NCBI GenBank assembly: GCA_019751915.1 | Contig: JAIEMS010000002.1 | Location: forward strand, 1 to 64,000 | Reading direction: 5' to 3' | Source: Burkholderiaceae bacterium | GTDB taxonomy: Bacteria; Pseudomonadota; Gammaproteobacteria; Burkholderiales; Burkholderiaceae_C | DNA length: 64,000 bases | Program-made: the position numbers and the translations under genes | Notes under the pieces: generated by a model | The model's input: only the letters and a program-made list of their open reading frames with translations | The model's database searches: none | Told to the model about the DNA's origin: nothing | Part shown: positions 20,063 to 28,237 of the stretch, piece by piece | Numbering within the stretch: the first letter of the stretch is position 1 | Layout of the letters: every line of letters starts with the position of its first letter

Positions 20063-21112
20063 TCAAGAATTGGTGCTGGGAGGTGTCAATTGGTGGCGTA
20101 AATGCCCCAGTGCCCGTGGACTCTCGACACCAATGCGGCGCACAACCTCGCTTTCGCTCATTCCGCTGCGCAGCCAAGTGACAACAGCCGTGTTGCGCAG
20201 CACCTGTGGCCCAACACGGTGCAGAGGCCAATGTTGGGCCGTGCGTGGCAATCCAGCATGGGCCTCGTGAATCACTTTGGATGCCACATGAAACAGCGCC
20301 CGAATGGACAATGGCCCGCCTTTGCGCGAGTGAAAAAGCCAGCCAGTCAGATCTGCATCATGGGCGCGGCGGTATTTCAGCCACGCTGCCAGCGCTGCAC
20401 CGAGCAGGGGTGTCAAAGCCAATGTGCGTTCTTGGGCTTTGCGAACGCCATCAATATGCAAAGCAGCGGGTATAGCTTCTGAAAGAGGCGTGATGGGCTG
20501 GCGCAGATCATCCAGTAAACATTCATCGGTCAGTGCCCGAACTTCTTCCGGGGCCAGTGCCAGTTCGTAGAGCAGTAGCAAAATGGCCCGGTCTCGGGCA
20601 CTTTGAAGCCCATCGCTTTCTGGAAAATGTGCAGGCAATCTGGCCCAGAGTGCCGGAGATAAGCAATGCCCCAGTTGCTCGACGGCGCGTGGACGCTCGG
20701 TACGGGGCAGGTGTGCAACGGGACTGCTGTGCAGCCAGCCTTGCTGCACAGCGTAGGCATACACCCTGTCGAGTACCCGCCAGTAGCGCCGCCGGGTGAC
20801 TTCACTCAGTTGTCGGTCAGGCTGATGCCCTGCACGTTGGCCCGCGCGGATACGCAAAAAGCGGGCAACGTCTTCAGCACGTGCCTCATTCCATAAGCGC
20901 GGTCTAGAGCTTGCAAGCAAGGAAGGCTCTCGCACACAGTCTTCTGCAATACAGGGTTGCATGCTGTCGAGCCAAGCGTGCCAAATCATCTCGTAGACAC
21001 CTTGAGGCTCGGGATTGAGAGCATGAAAGGCCTTGCCACTTTCGGCAGACAGCCATTGCTGAAACACTTGTGTCCCAGAGGGCACGAAATGGAGTAAAGA
21101 TGGATGTGGCAT
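20063..21112 (-). CDS. Tyrosine-recombinase-like protein lacking the catalytic tyrosine
   Basis: 349 aa. An N-terminal SAM-like core-binding domain (RRRYWRVLDRVYAYAVQQGWL) is followed by a catalytic-type domain: ARDRAILLLLYELALAPEEVRAL holds box I arginine, and GPQVLRNTAVVTWLRSG aligns with HKLRHTFATHLL of XerC. The box II histidine is Gln, LGH reads IGV, and the expected Tyr near the end (position of ALGHL) is absent. The protein is therefore probably unable to cleave DNA and may only bind it. ATG 21112 is chosen; upstream codons are AT-rich and unlike coding sequence. It follows the Nudix gene by 70 bp on the same strand. No att sites or other phage genes are near. Confidence 0.72.
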   Translation of the reverse strand: MPHPSLLHFVPSGTQVFQQWLSAESGKAFHALNPEPQGVYEMIWHAWLDSMQPCIAEDCVREPSLLASSRPRLWNEARAEDVARFLRIRAGQRAGHQPDRQLSEVTRRRYWRVLDRVYAYAVQQGWLHSSPVAHLPRTERPRAVEQLGHCLSPALWARLPAHFPESDGLQSARDRAILLLLYELALAPEEVRALTDECLLDDLRQPITPLSEAIPAALHIDGVRKAQERTLALTPLLGAALAAWLKYRRAHDADLTGWLFHSRKGGPLSIRALFHVASKVIHEAHAGLPRTAQHWPLHRVGPQVLRNTAVVTWLRSGMSESEVVRRIGVESPRALGHLRHQLTPPSTNS

Positions 21113-21182
21113 GTGTTTAATGTAACTTACATGATATAAATTACAAAGAAAAACAGGAGAAGAATTTCTCTTTAAGCAAAAT

Positions 21183-21731
21183 TTAGACAATGTCAATGCA
21201 ATGCAAACCAAAAACACCAGTTTTTGAGTCAGAAAAATAACGAACCAGTGTTTCTTTGACCGTGCGGAAAGCCAAATCGTCCCAAGGGATTTCATCTTCT
21301 GAAAAAAGACGGGCCTCGATGGTTTCAAACCCCGGATTGAACTGATCGCTCAACAACGTGGCCCGGTAGAACAGATGCACTTGGCCCACATGGGGCACAT
21401 TCAGTACGCTAAACAGTGGGCCGATTTCAAACTGCGCGCCCGCCTCTTCATCGGTTTCGCGGGCTGCGCCTTCGGATGTGGTTTCGTCAAGCTCCATAAA
21501 ACCTGCTGGCAATGTCCACTTCCCCCAGCGGGGTTCAATGTTGCGCTTGCACAGCAGCACACGTTGACCCAGTGCGGCCACCGTGCCCACCACATTGAGC
21601 GGATTTTCGTAATGCACGGTGTGGCAGACCGTGCAAATAGCGCGCTGTTTGGTGTCGCCATCGTCGGGTAATCGGTAGACGGCGGCACCGCCACAAGCGC
21701 GGCAGTGTTGGATCGGGCTGCGGTAGGTCAT
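21183..21731 (-). CDS. Nudix hydrolase with N-terminal zinc ribbon
   Basis: 182 aa. A zinc ribbon (CRACGG...CTVCHTVHYENP) precedes a Nudix domain with a complete box GFMELDETTSEGAARETDEEAGA (GX5EX7REUXEEXGU pattern). This layout is that of the NudC-related, YjaD-like ADP-ribose/NADH pyrophosphatase group common in Betaproteobacteria. It cleaves a nucleoside diphosphate linked to another moiety, Mg-dependent, in the cytoplasm; the exact substrate is not determinable. It lies downstream of the fumarylacetoacetase-family gene (85 bp, with a dispersed repeat between) and upstream of the recombinase-like gene. Confidence 0.9.
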   Translation of the reverse strand: MTYRSPIQHCRACGGAAVYRLPDDGDTKQRAICTVCHTVHYENPLNVVGTVAALGQRVLLCKRNIEPRWGKWTLPAGFMELDETTSEGAARETDEEAGAQFEIGPLFSVLNVPHVGQVHLFYRATLLSDQFNPGFETIEARLFSEDEIPWDDLAFRTVKETLVRYFSDSKTGVFGLHCIDIV

Positions 21732-21756
21732 GGGGCCACAATTTTCGGTGAAAAAA

Positions 21757-21805
21757 GGCGCTAGCGCTTACCAAATCAGCGCAATACGCTATTAAAAAAG
21801 GAGCA
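21757..21805 (+). repeat. Short dispersed repeat, copy 4 (intergenic)
   Basis: GGCGCTAGCGCTTA, 21-nt spacer, GCTATT, AAAAAAGGAGCA. It lies between the Nudix gene and the hydrolase gene. The frame used in the coding copies is fully open here too (ALALTKSAQYAIKKGA), although it is not within a gene. Confidence 0.68.
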
Positions 21806-21815
21806 TTTGTATGGT

Positions 21816-22511
21816 TTACACCACCGTGATCGTCAGCGTTCCCAAGCCATCAACGCCAGCTTGGAGTTGGTCGCCGGGCACGACGGGGCCTACGCCTTCG
21901 GGGGTGCCGGTATAAATCAAATCACCCGGTTGCAGCTCCCATGCCGTAGACAAATAAGCAATGGTGTCGGCAAAGTTGCAAATTAACTGGCTGGTGTTGC
22001 TGCGTTGGCGCTCTTGCCCATTGAGGTGCAACCACAGCCCGGCATGGGCTGCGTCGCCTGCTTGCTCCACGGCAGTGATGGGGCCAATGGGTGCGCTGTG
22101 GTCAAAACCTTTGCCAACGCACCAAGGCCGACCCTGTTTTTTCATGTCGTTTTGCAGGTCGCGGCGGGTCATGTCCATGCCCACGGCGTAACCAAAAATA
22201 TGCTGTGCGGCATCGGCAGCAGCGATATTTTTGCCGCCCTTGCCGATGGCAATCACCAACTCGACTTCGTGGTGCAGATGCTTCGTCAAACTGGGGTAGG
22301 GCCACGGTCCGGTGCTGCCCTCTTCCACCACAAAAGCAGCATCGGCTGGTTTGAGGAAGAAAAACGGTGGCTCGTTGCCGGTAAACCCCATCTCTTTGGC
22401 GTGTTCTTGGTAGTTGCGGCCCACGCAGTAAATGCGGTGAATCGGAAACCGCGCATCGGTGCCTCGCACGGGAACACTGGGTACGGGGGGAGGTGCAAAG
22501 AGGTAAGTCAT
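21816..22511 (-). CDS. Fumarylacetoacetate/fumarylpyruvate hydrolase family protein
   Basis: 231 aa from ATG 22511, the usual size of single-domain FAH enzymes. IYCVGRNYQEHAKEMG, HHEVELVIAIGKGG (metal-binding Glu), GYAVGMDMTRRDLQ and GDLIYTGTPEGVGPV are all diagnostic. These cleave a C-C bond in acylpyruvate-like substrates; NagK (fumarylpyruvate hydrolase) is a close relative by length and motif. The neighbouring divergent gene is a maleylacetoacetate/maleylpyruvate isomerase, so the two may complete gentisate or homogentisate breakdown, though no ring-cleaving dioxygenase is in the window. The frame extends to 22667, but that extension overlaps maiA and is not family-like. Confidence 0.9.
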   Translation of the reverse strand: MTYLFAPPPVPSVPVRGTDARFPIHRIYCVGRNYQEHAKEMGFTGNEPPFFFLKPADAAFVVEEGSTGPWPYPSLTKHLHHEVELVIAIGKGGKNIAAADAAQHIFGYAVGMDMTRRDLQNDMKKQGRPWCVGKGFDHSAPIGPITAVEQAGDAAHAGLWLHLNGQERQRSNTSQLICNFADTIAYLSTAWELQPGDLIYTGTPEGVGPVVPGDQLQAGVDGLGTLTITVV

Positions 22512-22630
22512 GTGGGCAAGAACTTGGGGCAGATACACAGAGGGATTCAACGGAAGTTTATTTTGCAGTGTGCCATGGCCGATACACTGTGCCACAGGCG
22601 CTTTGGGCCGTTTATTTTTTAGAAAAACGC

Positions 22631-23299
22631 ATGAAACTCTATAACTACTTTCGCTCATCGGCCTCATTTCGGGTGCGTATTGCGCTGCAACTCAAGGGCC
22701 TGACTTACGACTACGTGCCGGTGCATTTGGTGCGCGCCGAGCACAAAGATGCCGCCTATGCCAGCCGTTTGGGAGATGCGCTGCTGCCTGCGTTGGAGAC
22801 CGACGACGGCCACACCTTAGGCCAATCTATGGCCATCATTGAATACCTCGAAGAAACCTGCCCCACGCCCGCCTTGTTGCCGGTGGCCCCCTTGGAGCGC
22901 GCCAAGGTGCGCGCCTTGGCCCAAGCGGTGGCGTGCGAGATTCACCCCTTGAACAACCTGCGGGTGCTCAAGTACCTTGTGAAAGAACTCCACGCCAGCG
23001 AGGAAGCCAAAAATGCTTGGTACCACCACTGGGTTGGCGGTGGACTGCAAGCCTTCGAGCGCCAGCTGGCGTTGTTGGCCCAAGAGCGTGTTGCCGCTGG
23101 ATTGGCACCATCGTCTTACTGCTGGGGCGATACCCCCACGTTGGCCGATTGTTGTTTGGTGCCCCAAATTTTTAATGCCCAGCGTTTTAACGTCAGCTTA
23201 GAAGGCCTACCGCTGACGATGGCCGCATTCGATGCTTGCATGGCGTTGCCAGCATTCCAGCGGGCGCACCCATCGGCCTGCCCCGATACCGAGGCTTGA
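22631..23299 (+). CDS. maiA: Maleylacetoacetate (or maleylpyruvate) isomerase, zeta-class GST
   Basis: 222 aa. An N-terminal thioredoxin-like GST domain begins KLYNYFRSSASFRVRIALQL, containing the SSxSxRVR zeta-class motif where the first Ser activates glutathione, followed by LPALETDDGHTLGQSMAIIEYLEE. The helical C-terminal domain is complete. It isomerises maleylacetoacetate or maleylpyruvate to the fumaryl isomer using glutathione, feeding the hydrolase encoded divergently. The ATG at 22631 is where the family begins; the frame to 22493 has no homologous extension. Its TGA overlaps the ATG of pgeF by one base. Confidence 0.93.
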   Translation: MKLYNYFRSSASFRVRIALQLKGLTYDYVPVHLVRAEHKDAAYASRLGDALLPALETDDGHTLGQSMAIIEYLEETCPTPALLPVAPLERAKVRALAQAVACEIHPLNNLRVLKYLVKELHASEEAKNAWYHHWVGGGLQAFERQLALLAQERVAAGLAPSSYCWGDTPTLADCCLVPQIFNAQRFNVSLEGLPLTMAAFDACMALPAFQRAHPSACPDTEA

Positions 23300-24168
23300 T
23301 GAAGCCGATGCTGCAAGCCCCATCGCTGTTATCGGCCACTGCCCCTGACTGGTTGTATCCCGATTGGCCTGTGCCGGCCCATGTGCATGCCCTGTGTACC
23401 ACCCGTGCCGGTGGTGTCAGTGCGGCCCCGTTTGACAGCCTAAATTTGGGCGACCATGTGGGCGACGTACCCACTGCCGTGCAAACCAATCGGCAGAGAT
23501 TGCAAGCAGCATTGGCCCAAGTGACACCCAATGCGCACCCGGTTTTTTTGCAGCAAGTGCATGGCACAGAGGTGGTGGTGCTGGATGCCACTGTGCCCCA
23601 AGGCACCCGCGCCGATGCGTGCGTCAGTGCCCGTGCTGGCATCGTTTGCACCATCATGGTGGCCGACTGCCTGCCGGTACTCTTGGCCCACCGCCAAGGC
23701 AGCGCAGTCGCTGCGGCCCACGCGGGTTGGCGTGGACTGGCCGGAAATGCCGGTTTAGGGGTTTTGGAGACAACTTTTGAGCTTTTTTCGGCTCTAGCCC
23801 TTGAGCAGCAAGCAAATGTTGCTATAAAAAAAGGAGCTGACATTGCCGCCGATACCCTCGCGTGGCTGGGGCCGTGCATTGGCCCGCAGGCCTTCGAGGT
23901 CGGCGCTGAAGTGCGCGAAGCCTTTTGCCGCCACAACGCCGACGCAGCCCAGCACTTTCAAGCCAACGGCGGAGGCAAATTTTTGGCTGATTTAGCAGCC
24001 TTGGCCCGCCAGCGCCTGCATGCGCTGGGCATTACGGCGGTATATGGCAACGACAGCAGCGCGGGGTGGTGCACCGTGGGCAACCCGTCACGGTTCTTTT
24101 CGCACCGGCAAGGCAGCGCCAGCGTTGGGGGCAGTGGGCGCATGGCCGCTTGCATCTGGCGTGACTGA
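23299..24168 (+). CDS. pgeF: Peptidoglycan editing factor (YfiH/PgeF, multicopper-oxidase-like fold)
   Basis: 289 aa. CTTRAGGVS, LNLGDHVGD, LQQVHGTEVV, ADACVSARAG, MVADCLPVLL and AAAHAGWRGLAGN, then WLGPCIGPQAFEVG are the signature blocks of DUF152/YfiH, including the Cys/His metal site. PgeF removes mis-incorporated amino acids such as L-Ser from UDP-MurNAc-linked precursors; related proteins are described as purine nucleoside phosphorylases. The start overlaps the maiA stop (TGATG). Between AGWRGL and WLGPCIG the protein has ALALEQQANVAIKKGA, which is the dispersed repeat read in frame and absent from typical homologues. The last 81 bp overlap a convergent small gene. Confidence 0.92.
   Translation: MKPMLQAPSLLSATAPDWLYPDWPVPAHVHALCTTRAGGVSAAPFDSLNLGDHVGDVPTAVQTNRQRLQAALAQVTPNAHPVFLQQVHGTEVVVLDATVPQGTRADACVSARAGIVCTIMVADCLPVLLAHRQGSAVAAAHAGWRGLAGNAGLGVLETTFELFSALALEQQANVAIKKGADIAADTLAWLGPCIGPQAFEVGAEVREAFCRHNADAAQHFQANGGGKFLADLAALARQRLHALGITAVYGNDSSAGWCTVGNPSRFFSHRQGSASVGGSGRMAACIWRD
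23790..23838 (+). repeat. Short dispersed repeat, copy 5 (inside pgeF)
   Basis: GGCTCTAGCCCTTG, 21-nt spacer, GCTATA, AAAAAAGGAGCT: a near-consensus copy translated in frame as ALALEQQANVAIKKGA. It sits in the variable segment between two conserved PgeF blocks, where an insertion would be tolerated. Confidence 0.72.
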
Positions 24169-24399
24169 TGGCATGGCCGTTGCTTGGGTACGCTCGGCCA
24201 TCTCGCGGGCACGGATAGCGCGTCTGCGCGCTGGTGTGCCAAAAATGTAGAGCACGATCGACAAAGGCAACAAACCATAGAGGGCAAAAGTCACGATGGC
24301 ACCCAACACCGTGCCGGTACTGCTGGTGGCTTCGGCCACAGACATCATCAAGGTGACATACAGCCATGCGATAACGATTAAATACATCAGTGGGTTCAC
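24088..24399 (-). CDS. Small two-helix membrane protein, unknown function
   Basis: 103 aa, not recognised. Two hydrophobic segments (MYLIVIAWLYVTLMM about 5-20; VLGAIVTFALYGLLPLSIVLYIFG about 31-54) are followed by a basic, Ala/Pro-rich cytoplasmic tail. The hydrophobicity pattern and basic stop-transfer cluster (ARRRAIRAR) support a real gene. The 3' 81 bp overlap pgeF on the opposite strand. Start is a GTG at 24399 or ATG at 24387. Confidence 0.6.
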   Translation of the reverse strand: MNPLMYLIVIAWLYVTLMMSVAEATSSTGTVLGAIVTFALYGLLPLSIVLYIFGTPARRRAIRAREMAERTQATAMPSVTPDASGHAPTAPNAGAALPVRKEP

Positions 24400-24459
24400 A
24401 TCCTAAAAAGTGGGGGCCAGCGCGTTACCATAGACATTTGGATAGCAACGGAGGCACAT

Positions 24460-26163
24460 ATGAGTTCGAGTTCAGAATCGCCCTGGGACAAAACGACCCA
24501 ACAATTCAAGCAGATTTTCGGCGACGGCCTTGCCAAGGCGCTGCAATCTTTGCAGCCTGCCGGTGCGGGCGCTGAAGCGGCAGCACCCTTGCGTATTCCA
24601 GCCGACAAACTGCAAGAGATTCAAAAAGAGTATCTCGCAGAAGCGTCCAAATTGTGGAGCCAAGGCTTGCAAGCGCCAACCAGCGCAGCCTCCGACCGGC
24701 GCTTTAGCAACCAAGCGTGGGCCAGTAACCCGGTAGCGGCTTTCTCGGCAGCCTCCTATTTGCTCAATGCCCGCACCTTGATGAGCTTGGCCGAGGCCGT
24801 CGAGGCCGATGCCAAAACCAGCGCCCGCATTCGTTTTGCTGTCGAGCAATGGCTGGCAGCTTCGGCACCGAGCAACTACTTGGCCTTCAACGCCGAAGCG
24901 CAAAAGAAAGCCATTGAAACCAAAGGCGAGAGCATTGCCAAGGGCATTCAAAACATGCTCAACGACTTGCGCCAAGGCCATGTCTCGATGACCGATGAGA
25001 GCCTGTTTGAAGTGGGCAAGAACGTCGCCACCACCGAAGGCGCGGTGGTGTTCGAGAACGAACTGTTCCAGTTGATCGAATACAAGCCATTGACCGGCAA
25101 GGTCTATGAGCGCCCCTTCCTGTTTGTTCCCCCTTGCATTAACAAGTTTTATATCCTTGATTTGCAACCGGAAAACTCCTTCGTTCGCTATGCCGTTGCA
25201 CAAGGCCACCGCACTTTTGTGGTGAGCTGGCGCAACCCCGATAAATCGATGGCGCAAAAAACGTGGGACGACTACGTTGAAAACGGCGTTATCGAGGCCA
25301 TCAGCGTGGTGCAGCAAATCAGCGGAGCCGAGCAAATCAACGCACTGGGTTTTTGTGTCGGGGGCACCCTGTTGGGCACCGCATTGGCAGTGTTGGCAGC
25401 GCGCGACCGCGAACCTGTCGCCAGCGCTACCTTCCTGACAGCGATGTTGGACTTCACCGACACCGGCATTTTGGACGTGTTCATCGACGAACACTCCGTC
25501 AAGTTCCGCGAAATGGAAATGGGCAAGGGCGGCTTGCTCAAGGGCCAAGTGCTGGCCTCGACCTTTAGCTTCTTGCGTCCCAACGATTTGGTCTGGAACT
25601 ACGTTGTGGGCAACTACCTCAAGGGCGAAACCCCACCGCCGTTCGACTTGCTCTACTGGAACAGCGATAGCACCAACCTACCGGGGCCGTTCTTTGCTTG
25701 GTACTTGCGCAACATGTACCTCGAAAACAACTTGGCACAACCGGGCAAGCTGACCGTTTGCGGCGAAAAAATTGACCTCGGTTTGGTCGATCTGCCGGTT
25801 TACATTTACGGTTCGCGCGAAGACCACATTGTTCCTATCCATTCAGCCTACGCCAGCACCCAAATTTTGCCGGGCGAAAAGCGCTTTGTCATGGGAGCCT
25901 CAGGCCACATTGCAGGCGTGATTAACCCACCGTCCAAAAACAAGCGCAGCTACTGGACGCGCGACGATGGTCAAATGCCCGCCCCCATGAACGAATGGTT
26001 GGCAGGGGCACAAGAGCGCCCCGGCAGCTGGTGGACGGATTGGGCCGAGTGGCTCAAGGGCCACGCTGGCAAGCAAATTACCGCCCCCAAGACTTACGGC
26101 AAGGGCAGCAAGTTCCAAGTCATTGAGGCTGCACCGGGCCGCTACGTCCAACAAAAAGCCTGA
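24460..26163 (+). CDS. phaC: Class I poly(R)-hydroxyalkanoate synthase
   Basis: 567 aa, the normal length for class I PhaC. The alpha/beta-hydrolase core contains the lipase-like box GFCVGGTLLG with catalytic Cys299, FVVSWRNPD, the conserved Asp region (VYIYGSREDHIVP) and the catalytic His in ASGHIAGVINPP. It polymerises (R)-3-hydroxybutyryl-CoA into PHB at the granule surface. Start at ATG 24460 has GGAGG just upstream. phaA follows after 41 bp, and phaB lies about 29 kb away in this window, so the three genes are split. Confidence 0.97.
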   Translation: MSSSSESPWDKTTQQFKQIFGDGLAKALQSLQPAGAGAEAAAPLRIPADKLQEIQKEYLAEASKLWSQGLQAPTSAASDRRFSNQAWASNPVAAFSAASYLLNARTLMSLAEAVEADAKTSARIRFAVEQWLAASAPSNYLAFNAEAQKKAIETKGESIAKGIQNMLNDLRQGHVSMTDESLFEVGKNVATTEGAVVFENELFQLIEYKPLTGKVYERPFLFVPPCINKFYILDLQPENSFVRYAVAQGHRTFVVSWRNPDKSMAQKTWDDYVENGVIEAISVVQQISGAEQINALGFCVGGTLLGTALAVLAARDREPVASATFLTAMLDFTDTGILDVFIDEHSVKFREMEMGKGGLLKGQVLASTFSFLRPNDLVWNYVVGNYLKGETPPPFDLLYWNSDSTNLPGPFFAWYLRNMYLENNLAQPGKLTVCGEKIDLGLVDLPVYIYGSREDHIVPIHSAYASTQILPGEKRFVMGASGHIAGVINPPSKNKRSYWTRDDGQMPAPMNEWLAGAQERPGSWWTDWAEWLKGHAGKQITAPKTYGKGSKFQVIEAAPGRYVQQKA

Positions 26164-26204
26164 ATCTCACGATCCCCTACGCCTCTTTTTACAAGGAAAA
26201 CACT

Positions 26205-27383
26205 ATGGAAGACATCGTTATCGTTTCGGCAGTTCGCACCGCTGTGGGCAAGTTTGGCGGTTCGCTGGCCAAGACATCGGCGACCGAATTGGGCAGCATC
26301 GTTATCAAAGAGGCTCTGGCCCGCGCCAGCGTCGGCTTGGACCAAGTCGGTGAAGTCATCATGGGTCAAGTGCTGACCGCTGGTGTCGGCCAAAACCCTG
26401 CCCGCCAAGCCCTGATGAAGGCAGGCGTTGCCAAAGAAACCCCCGCATTGACCATCAACGCTGTTTGTGGCTCGGGCCTCAAAGCGGTGATGCTGGCCGC
26501 CCAAGCGGTGGCAACAGGTGACAGCGAAATCGTCGTTGCCGGTGGTCAAGAAAACATGAGCGCCAGCGCCCACGTTCTGAATGGTTCGCGTGACGGCCAG
26601 CGCATGGGCGACTGGAAAATGACCGACACCATGATCGTCGACGGTCTGTGGGATGTGTACAACCAGTACCACATGGGCATTACCGCTGAAAACGTTGCCA
26701 AGCAGTACGGCATTACCCGCGAAATGCAAGATGCACTGGCCTTGGCCAGCCAGCAAAAGGCTGCTGCAGCCCAAGATGCTGGCAAGTTTGCCGATGAAAT
26801 CGTGGGTGTCAGCCTGCCACAGCGCAAGGGCGACCCGATCATTTTCAGCGCCGACGAGTACCTGAACCGCAAAACCAACGCTGAAGTGTTGGCAGGCCTT
26901 CGCCCAGCCTTTGACAAGGCAGGCACTGTGACTGCGGGCAATGCTTCGGGCATCAACGATGGCGCTGCTGCCGTGGTGGTGATGACAGCCAAGCGCGCGG
27001 CTGCTTTGGGCCTGAAGCCTTTGGCCCGCATTGCCGCCTACGGCACCACCGGCCTTGACCCAGCCATCATGGGCATGGGGCCCGTGTCGGCCACCCGCAA
27101 GGCACTGCTGCGCGCTGGTTGGAGCGTAGCGGACGTTGACTTGTTTGAGCTGAACGAAGCCTTCGCTGCCCAAGCTTGTGCCGTTAACCAAGAGTTGGGC
27201 GTTGATCCCGCCAAGGTGAACGTCAATGGCGGTGCCATTGCCATTGGTCACCCCATCGGTGCATCGGGTAACCGTATTTTGGTCACCCTGCTGCACGAAA
27301 TGCAGCGCCGCGATGCCAAGAAGGGTGTTGCTGCACTGTGTATTGGCGGTGGTATGGGCGTGGCATTGGCACTCGAACGCTAA
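26205..27383 (+). CDS. phaA: Acetyl-CoA acetyltransferase (beta-ketothiolase)
   Basis: 392 aa. A biosynthetic thiolase with the acyl-binding Cys88 in [11 protein letters not shown], the NEAFAAQA motif, His in [14 protein letters not shown] and the second Cys in ALCIGGGMG. It condenses two acetyl-CoA into acetoacetyl-CoA, the first step of PHB synthesis. AAGGAAA precedes the start. It is probably co-transcribed with phaC and is followed by a strong intrinsic terminator. Length and Gly-rich C-terminus match PhaA better than degradative FadA. Confidence 0.96.
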   Translation: MEDIVIVSAVRTAVGKFGGSLAKTSATELGSIVIKEALARASVGLDQVGEVIMGQVLTAGVGQNPARQALMKAGVAKETPALTINAVCGSGLKAVMLAAQAVATGDSEIVVAGGQENMSASAHVLNGSRDGQRMGDWKMTDTMIVDGLWDVYNQYHMGITAENVAKQYGITREMQDALALASQQKAAAAQDAGKFADEIVGVSLPQRKGDPIIFSADEYLNRKTNAEVLAGLRPAFDKAGTVTAGNASGINDGAAAVVVMTAKRAAALGLKPLARIAAYGTTGLDPAIMGMGPVSATRKALLRAGWSVADVDLFELNEAFAAQACAVNQELGVDPAKVNVNGGAIAIGHPIGASGNRILVTLLHEMQRRDAKKGVAALCIGGGMGVALALER

Positions 27384-27408
27384 ACTCTGTAGCTAGTTCC
27401 GTGAGTTC

Positions 27409-27436
27409 AAAAGCCGCAGGTTTCCTGCGGCTTTTT
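27409..27436 (+). terminator. Intrinsic terminator after phaCA
   Basis: A perfect 12-bp stem AAAAGCCGCAGG / CCTGCGGCTTTT with a TTT loop, running into a T-run. It lies 25 bp beyond the phaA stop. Confidence 0.9.
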
Positions 27437-27486
27437 GTATTGGTGCTATTTATATACTTATCTTCTTTTTTTCGGAAAATAATTCT

Positions 27487-28191
27487 GTGGAATCATCTGA
27501 TGCATGGCAATGGGATGTTGTATGGATTGATGACACCAATTTTGTTCGATCCATATTTGATGCATCAAAAGACCCATCTTTAATTTATTTTGGAACCCAA
27601 AGTGACGATTACTTCGATGCTGGCAATGGCATTGATACCGTTGTTTTTAACGGAAATAAAGAAGACTATTTCATTGAAAAAACAATAGATGGTTTAATCG
27701 TTAGCTCATTGACAGAAGGTACAGATACTCTCATCGGGGTAGAGCGCCTACAATTTAAAGACATATCGGTTGCTTTCGATATTGAAACCAACAGCGGCAT
27801 GGTTTACCGTCTGTACCAAGCTGCTTTTGATCGCATCCCCGGGCCGAACGAACTAGGCTACTGGATTTGGCAAATGGACCATGGTATGAGCCACACCCAA
27901 GTAGCGGAGCAATTTACACAGTCTGATGAGTTCAAATTGCTTTATTCGAAAAAGTCTGCCGATGGAAAAAACACCCAAAGCTTCACCAACGAAGAAATAG
28001 TTGATTTGTTTTATGCCCATGTTTTGCATGACCAGCCAAGGGCGAATTTCGAATACTATGTCAACGAACTCAATACCAACCAAAGAACTTTGGCGCAAAT
28101 TTTAGTTGGATTTACCGAAAGCAAAGAAAATCAGGATAATGTGATCGGAGTAATTGGGAATGGTTTTGATTACACCCCTTGGGGTGGTTGA
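27487..28191 (+). CDS. DUF4214 / RTX-like protein, short form
   Basis: 234 aa. The N-terminal half carries an RTX-type piece (DDYFDAGNGIDTVVFNG) and the strand set that usually links RTX repeats to DUF4214 (DTLIGVERLQFKDISVAFDI). The rest is a DUF4214 domain (YRLYQAAFDRIPGPNELGYWIWQM, FTQSDEFKLLY, LVGFTESKENQDNVIGVIGNGFDY). In relatives this is the C-terminal, type I-secreted end of large adhesins or S-layer-like proteins, so this may be a stand-alone tail or the remnant of a larger gene. GTG start with a weak site. The sequence is AT-richer than the flanks. No type I secretion genes are adjacent. Confidence 0.78.
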   Translation: MESSDAWQWDVVWIDDTNFVRSIFDASKDPSLIYFGTQSDDYFDAGNGIDTVVFNGNKEDYFIEKTIDGLIVSSLTEGTDTLIGVERLQFKDISVAFDIETNSGMVYRLYQAAFDRIPGPNELGYWIWQMDHGMSHTQVAEQFTQSDEFKLLYSKKSADGKNTQSFTNEEIVDLFYAHVLHDQPRANFEYYVNELNTNQRTLAQILVGFTESKENQDNVIGVIGNGFDYTPWGG

Positions 28192-28237
28192 AGCAGCGCG
28201 TGCATGCCACAATCTTGTTTTTTCAACATGATTGCCC

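Noticed and set aside
20022-20231. 69-codon minus-strand frame at the end of the recombinase-like gene
   Set aside because: It overlaps the recombinase-like coding region in another frame and has no support of its own.
26142-27296. 384-codon minus-strand frame opposite phaA
   Set aside because: Antisense shadow of a certain thiolase gene, with no recognisable family and no ribosome-binding site.
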